In this document: piece by piece, positions 59,701 to 64,000 of the stretch
How positions within the stretch are numbered: position 1 is the stretch's first letter
Layout of the letters: every line of letters begins with the position of its first letter
Origin: Beta vulgaris subsp. vulgaris
Lineage: Eukaryota > Streptophyta > Magnoliopsida > Caryophyllales > Amaranthaceae
NCBI RefSeq assembly: GCF_026745355.1
Contig: NC_079209.1
Location: 2,227,001 to 2,291,000, forward strand
Reading direction: 5' to 3'
Length of the DNA: 64,000 nucleotides
Made by a program: the position numbers and the translations under genes
The notes under the pieces: model-generated
Databases searched by the model: none
Seen by the model: only the letters and a program-made list of their open reading frames with translations
What the model was told of the DNA's origin: nothing

Positions 59701-62421
59701 TGCAACTTCCATTATTTGAGAGAGAGAGGTTATCTAACATCCTTGCTCAACTCTAAAGTCACGACTCATGATGGTTGATGCTTTCAGATGACGGAGCTTG
59801 ACCTGTCACGGAAGAAGGCAGATATGCAAAGCCTCACTACGAGAGCAGATGGTGCAAGGTATCCCCTATCTTTTTATAAAAAAATTCTGAAGTATCTGTT
59901 ACTAGTTTGCAGGTTTTAATATCACTCTATTAAGGCATATCCCTCTCTCTGGAATGTAATTTTGTGCATGAACTCTGTCTTCTTTTTAGCATGCCTTTGC
60001 CCTTCATCCTCATGACTCTTGATTCTCCCTCTTGCTAATGTCAGTCTGGTACTACTCCGTGTATTGTTAATCCTAGTTATGCTCTGGCATGTTTGCAGAG
60101 TCCCTGTGGTTGAGTTGATAATTGATGAGCTCTCTTATGACAAAGACATAATTACCCCGTTTCTTCAGGTATATATCCTAGAAGTACAGGTCTTATTGCC
60201 TAGACTTGGTAGTGGCCTGTAGTGCTGCTCTCTTAAGTCACTTATATATGGATTAAGGGTTCTGAATCTCTCTAAAAAATTAAACTTCTCGTCTACTTAG
60301 TCATGAAATAATTGGTATTTACTCGTCTTATCTTATATTTGGTTGCAATGAATGCAGTCTCTTTACTCTTGCCAATTCATTATGGAATTATGGGGATCAG
60401 CTATTCTTTTTTGTAATATGCCCTATTGTCATTGTATGTTCTGCAACACTTCTGCAGGCTTTAGATGAACCTAGATTGAAGCTGGAAATTGTTTCACAAT
60501 ACATCCAGAAATACAATGTCAAAGTAAGCTCTACATCCAATTTCATACCAAGTTGCAATAAAATCTGTTGCTAGTTTTCTCTTAGTTACATGTGACCAAA
60601 TTATATGTCAAAAGACAACTCAAAAAAAAAAATTGATTGGCAGCTTCTAGAGTGCAAAATAGTGTATCCTTTTAAAGATAATTTTAGCAAGAGAAATCGT
60701 TCAATGGAGAGTTTTTTGCTTGCACCTTGATTCTCTTTGTGAATTTAAGCATACCCTGTTTGGTATAGGTAATCTTTGCCATAGAATGCTTCTTACTTAC
60801 TTTTCCCATAAAGATATGTTGTTTCTTCTTCACTCTCGATTTAATGTCTGTTCGCAAGAGCCTCGAAGGTCGAGAGCCATTCTTTCCTTGTTCCTGTGTT
60901 GTTCCCAGCTGCATCCAGCTTAATACCCAAATGCCCTTTGTTACTCAATGAAGTTAATCCTTTTTCATCTTTCACATTTGTTATGTGTGGCTGCCTTTGC
61001 CATAAAAAAGTGCAGTTAGTTGGTTGTTAAGATCGGGAAGCATGGTGTGTTGCTAAAAATCTTACCATCTTCCTCTTTGTTACACTAACCTTAATATGGC
61101 TCACAGCCTTCTACTCGCAAGAGGAAGTCAGAAGGCTCACAAGATGATGCAACAAATATTGGATTTTTCAAGTGCTTTGTGAATAGCACCAGTACGAAAG
61201 GCATTGTTAAGAAAGTTGGTGCTGAAGCAGTTCAAGTACTGTTAGCACATGCTCTTCAGGTGATTATATTATCTTCCCCCAATCCTCGAATGAGACATTT
61301 TGTCTTAGTTGAAACGTTATTTCTATTTTTGTTTAACGGAATGTGCTTGCAATCTTACATTCGGATTTTATTTTTGGTTATAAGAACATTTAATAAGTAC
61401 TCTCCGGGAAGACGTGGTTGTTGCCCTACAAGGACTAGAAATATGTCAGACTACATCAAATCTCGCATATAATTTAGTATGCTTAAAAAACACAAAATAT
61501 AACGACAGCATGATGTTTTTAGTTTCTTTCAATATGTTATGCTGTAGGCTTGCATGTCAATTTCCAAGGAGCAACTTCTTGAAGAGTTCTTTGATTCAAA
61601 AGGGATTGGAAGCAGTCCATTAGCAAGCATTTGCAAGAATATAATTTCTGCCTTCACCAGGCTCAAGGAAACAGATGAGTAAGAGTCTTAACTCTCTATG
61701 TAATCCTACTTATTTTCCTGTCTTGTGCTATTGGCGATTTGCAAAATTTGGAGTTTATGCAATTTCAAGGTGGCATGATATTGTTGCACTGATTTGACAT
61801 GATATACTAGCTCCACTGCAGTCCAGTTGAGTCTTTTACTGTCTATGCACGTGGACGATTGAACAATGGTGTGGACCGTGTGGCAGAGTGTAGTTAAGCC
61901 AACTACTCTCTAGTCTCTCCATGTCCTATTCTAAGATGTGCAAGATTTCCATAACTTTTCTTTGATTACCAATATCTATCTCTTTAGGTATGTTGATAAA
62001 ATTACTTCTGTAATATTCTTAAAAGGTACTTTCACAATAATATTATCTTATATACTCCATTTTTATCAGTATGTATTATAAGTGATCAATGGTAATATTT
62101 CAATCTCGAAATTTGTGCATGCCTTATGAAAAGAAAGGAAGGGATCATATAGTGTATACATTAAGAGCTCTGTCGCATACACGACTTCAAGTCTTAAAGG
62201 TCTGGTCAAGATTTCCATTTCTTTTGCAACTTTCAAGTAATCAAGTCTTTCTATTTATCTATTAGAGAAGTTTTGTTTGGAATTATGCTGCATTAAACAG
62301 CTAAACCTTGAATTGAGTAGATTGAAACTTTTTATAATTAACACGCAGGCACTTGCAGATATTGCCTATTGGTAAGGAAGCATTATTTACAGCAGCAACT
62401 GTGCTGTCTACAAGGTCATAG
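56738..62421 (+). CDS. SNI1: SNI1-like negative regulator of systemic acquired resistance, 15 exons
   Basis: Exons: 56738-56846, 56938-57004, 57462-57555, 57674-57757, 57851-57940, 58858-58923, 59107-59194, 59289-59338, 59478-59693, 59788-59858, 60099-60168, 60458-60523, 61107-61259, 61548-61678, 62349-62421. All join in frame with GT-AG introns and encode 475 residues. SNI1 is a nuclear armadillo-like helical protein that represses PR genes and is a subunit of the SMC5/6 DNA-repair complex. Matches include LEAVRFASIVPENGTPPTNK, EEAWSPIAIGSDV, ELDLSRKKADMQ, VELIIDELSYDKDI and, at the end, LPIGKEALFTAATVL. Exon 8 uses the acceptor CTCAG at 59284-59288, the one that keeps frame. It is longer than my recollection of Arabidopsis SNI1 (about 430); the extra length is mainly at the N-terminus, in exon 4 and within exon 9. 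An in-frame ATG 13 codons downstream (GMEENTLA) is an alternative start. Confidence 0.93.
57049..57117. mobile_element. 69-bp palindromic Stowaway MITE in SNI1 intron 2
   Basis: TA-flanked (57047-57048 and 57118-57119), beginning CTTCCTCCGTTCTAAAATAA and ending with its near-perfect reverse complement. The arms differ at two positions in the outer 28 bp. It is almost all stem and the shortest member of the family seen here. Confidence 0.85.
58052..58333. mobile_element. Probable Stowaway-like MITE in SNI1 intron 5
   Basis: Left ACATCCTCTGTTTCTTTAGT and right ACTAAAAAAACAAATGGAGG form inverted ends about 280 bp apart. The target duplication is unclear. Confidence 0.6.
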
Positions 62422-62505
62422 GCGTTTTCAAATCCTTCTGGAGCTTTCCTTTTGTACATAGTGTAAAGGTAATATTGAAGTGTTTGATTTAAAGGTAGTA
62501 GTGAG

Positions 62506-62819
62506 TGTTTGGTTGGGAGGAAATCGTTTCCCCTGAGAAGTGGTTGAATAGTCTCCCGTTTTCCTTTGTTTGGTTTCTAATGGTGGAAAATAGTTTCCCA
62601 AAAGGTGCAGAATAGTTCTTCTCCCAAGGTTTGTAAACCTTTTCTGTACCTTTCTTTATCTTCTCCCACCAACCGTCTCTCTTCAATTTCAATTTTCATT
62701 TTAACTTTTCTTGTGAGAAGCCAAACAGAGGAAAAACTAATTGATAATTGTGTTTCCCTTGGAAAATATTTTCATGGAGAACTACTATTTATTGAAAATG
62801 TCTTTCGTCCAACCAAACA
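62506..62819. mobile_element. TIR MITE just after SNI1 (hAT-like?)
   Basis: Perfect 11-bp terminal inverted repeats TGTTTGGTTGG / CCAACCAAACA. GGAAA/TTTCC-rich inverted words lie further in. It begins 85 bp after the SNI1 stop, so it is probably within the 3' untranslated region. No clear 8-bp duplication. Confidence 0.65.
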
Positions 62820-63431
62820 AAGCTGTATTTCCTTGTTTATCGCCTGAACTATTAGAAATGTGTACTTCACTGGCCGTTGCTGATCACATGTCTTTAATTT
62901 GGTTGTTTAACCATGTTTGTTCTATAGGATATGCTTCTTCTTGGCGATGAAAGGAAAGATTATGAAGTAGATCAACACTAATACTTCTGTCCGCCAGACT
63001 AGACTGCAGTTGATGTAAATTATATATCAACCATCTTTTGGAAAATACATCTAAATATGATGCAAGTTAAGCTAGCTGAGGAAGCTACATGAAAAGTGCT
63101 CTCAATTCTAGACAGTAATTAGATGGCACTTAAGTTTGGCATTGGATTTGTTGATCATACTGTACATATTGGACTAACCATTAGCTTTCTTTGCCCAGCA
63201 ATACTAAGAATGGTAGGACATATTACTAAGATATGCAACATTTTGGATACTATGTACTAATATAATGTCAATCAAGTGCTATTTTAGTGATCACAACCTA
63301 TTCACGTCGGCCTCTCTGAAGCCTGCTTGGCTGAGTTGATTCTACTCCTCCTTTGTCATATGCCTTTGACCATAAAAGATTGGAATTTAGTCATTTAGAA
63401 AAGGTTAATCTAATTATGATTATTCTGTCAT

Positions 63432-63667
63432 ACTTCCTCCGTTTAGAAATAGTTACAACATTTCTATTTTATACACTGTTCACATCTTAAACTTAAACTG
63501 TCTTTGGTGATTTATGGGAGTCTTGTTAAATTTGTCTCGATGTAGAATTTTTTAGTATAAACTTTTTTTTAATTTTTACTTATTAATAATTCAAGATATT
63601 AATGGTTGAAATCATACATCGACATATGTGAAGTTAAAAATGGTTCAACTTTTCTAAACCGAGGATG
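63432..63667. mobile_element. Stowaway-like MITE near the window end
   Basis: TA-flanked (63430-63431 and 63668-63669). Left CTTCCTCCGTTTAGAAATAG pairs with right AACTTTTCTAAACCGAGGATG. Length 236 bp. Confidence 0.75.
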
Positions 63668-63904
63668 TATATTGTTTTGTTACCAAAAAGGTTCAAAAAA
63701 ATAGAGAAATTTATGATAATGGAAACACAGCTCAAAGAAAAAATGTTTCTGGATACTTTTACAAATAATTTATCAATGAAAAATTACATTGCCAATTTGC
63801 CCTCAAATGTTGAAGGTACTAGGAAAAAAAAAGAAGCCAATCTAGCCAGTGACAGTATAAAATGATGGCACATATGCACCCTTCATTGTTAGTTACGTTG
63901 TAAC

Positions 63905-64000
63905 CTAATGCGCAAAGGCCTCAATAGCAAGAACAAAAGGATCAACATCAACCTTCATCAAAGTTGGAATATCATTCTCCAGTTTTGAAGTACAACTGCT
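63905..64000 (-). CDS. 3' end of an unidentified minus-strand gene, partial
   Basis: On the minus strand an open frame enters from the window edge and ends at a TAG (63907-63905). It includes LENDIPTLMKVDVDPFVLAI and ends EAFAH. It looks like real coding sequence (balanced composition, unlike the surrounding AT-rich DNA), but 31 residues are too few to name a family. It would converge with SNI1, about 1.5 kb from the SNI1 stop. Confidence 0.4.
   Translation of the reverse strand, partial: SSCTSKLENDIPTLMKVDVDPFVLAIEAFAH

Larger units (their letters stand above)
62422..63904. other. Downstream of SNI1: two MITEs, no gene seen
   Basis: Apart from the elements at 62506-62819 and 63432-63667 I see no coding region. 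The open frame at 63665-63865 is Lys-rich and unrecognisable. Confidence 0.5.

Noticed and set aside
61179..61623. Long open frames running past SNI1 exons 13 and 14
   Set aside because: They read into introns; splice sites at 61259/61260 and 61547/61548 restore the conserved SNI1 frame.

Overview
This is nuclear DNA from a dicotyledonous plant. Genes have many introns with GT-AG borders, intergenic DNA is AT-rich, and there are LTR retrotransposons, SINEs, a LINE, a Helitron and many MITEs. The species cannot be read from sequence alone. No bacterial-type operon, CRISPR array or defence island is present.

Layout. Positions 1-828 hold the 5' end of a Ty1/copia retrotransposon on the minus strand, cut by the window edge. 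2140-3159 is the C-terminal part of a BAHD acyltransferase without its N-terminus, next to a small palindromic Stowaway MITE. 3722-3985 looks like a short Helitron. 6810-9836 (minus) is a two-exon gene for a 722-residue protein ending in a plant calmodulin-binding domain. 13411-24408 is one complete Ty3/gypsy element of Tat/Retand type on the minus strand, with 5-bp target duplications, nearly identical LTRs, gag, protease, reverse transcriptase, two RNase H segments and integrase. It also has an internal tandem array and a decayed intron-containing gene on the opposite strand. 24865-41288 (minus) is a 16-exon API5-like gene (565 residues) with a 61-bp minisatellite filling its first intron. 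41289-50333 is gene-poor and holds a Mutator-type MITE, Harbinger MITEs, a SINE and a 5'-truncated LINE. 50334-54971 (plus) is a three-exon class III peroxidase closest to peroxidase 19. A Mutator-type TIR element follows at 55565-56391, then a tRNA-Glu(CTC) at 56458-56530. 56738-62421 (plus) is a 15-exon SNI1 gene (475 residues), encoding a regulator of systemic acquired resistance and SMC5/6 subunit. The last 96 bases look like the 3' end of another minus-strand gene.

How the genes relate. The host genes are independent plant genes, not an operon or pathway. From memory, API5-like and peroxidase 19 are also close neighbours in Arabidopsis (At2g34040 and At2g34060), which suggests conserved microsynteny. 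SNI1 and the peroxidase can both be linked to stress or defence, but their adjacency gives no evidence of joint function. All exon borders were chosen by hand from splice consensus, reading frame and family resemblance; for the calmodulin-binding, API5, peroxidase and SNI1 genes every exon joins in frame.

I see no clearly undescribed system. The most unusual items are the spliced antisense gene in the gypsy element, the tandem arrays in that element and in API5 intron 1, the SINE insertion that duplicated the peroxidase stop codon, and the mismatch between young LTRs and heavily frameshifted coding regions.
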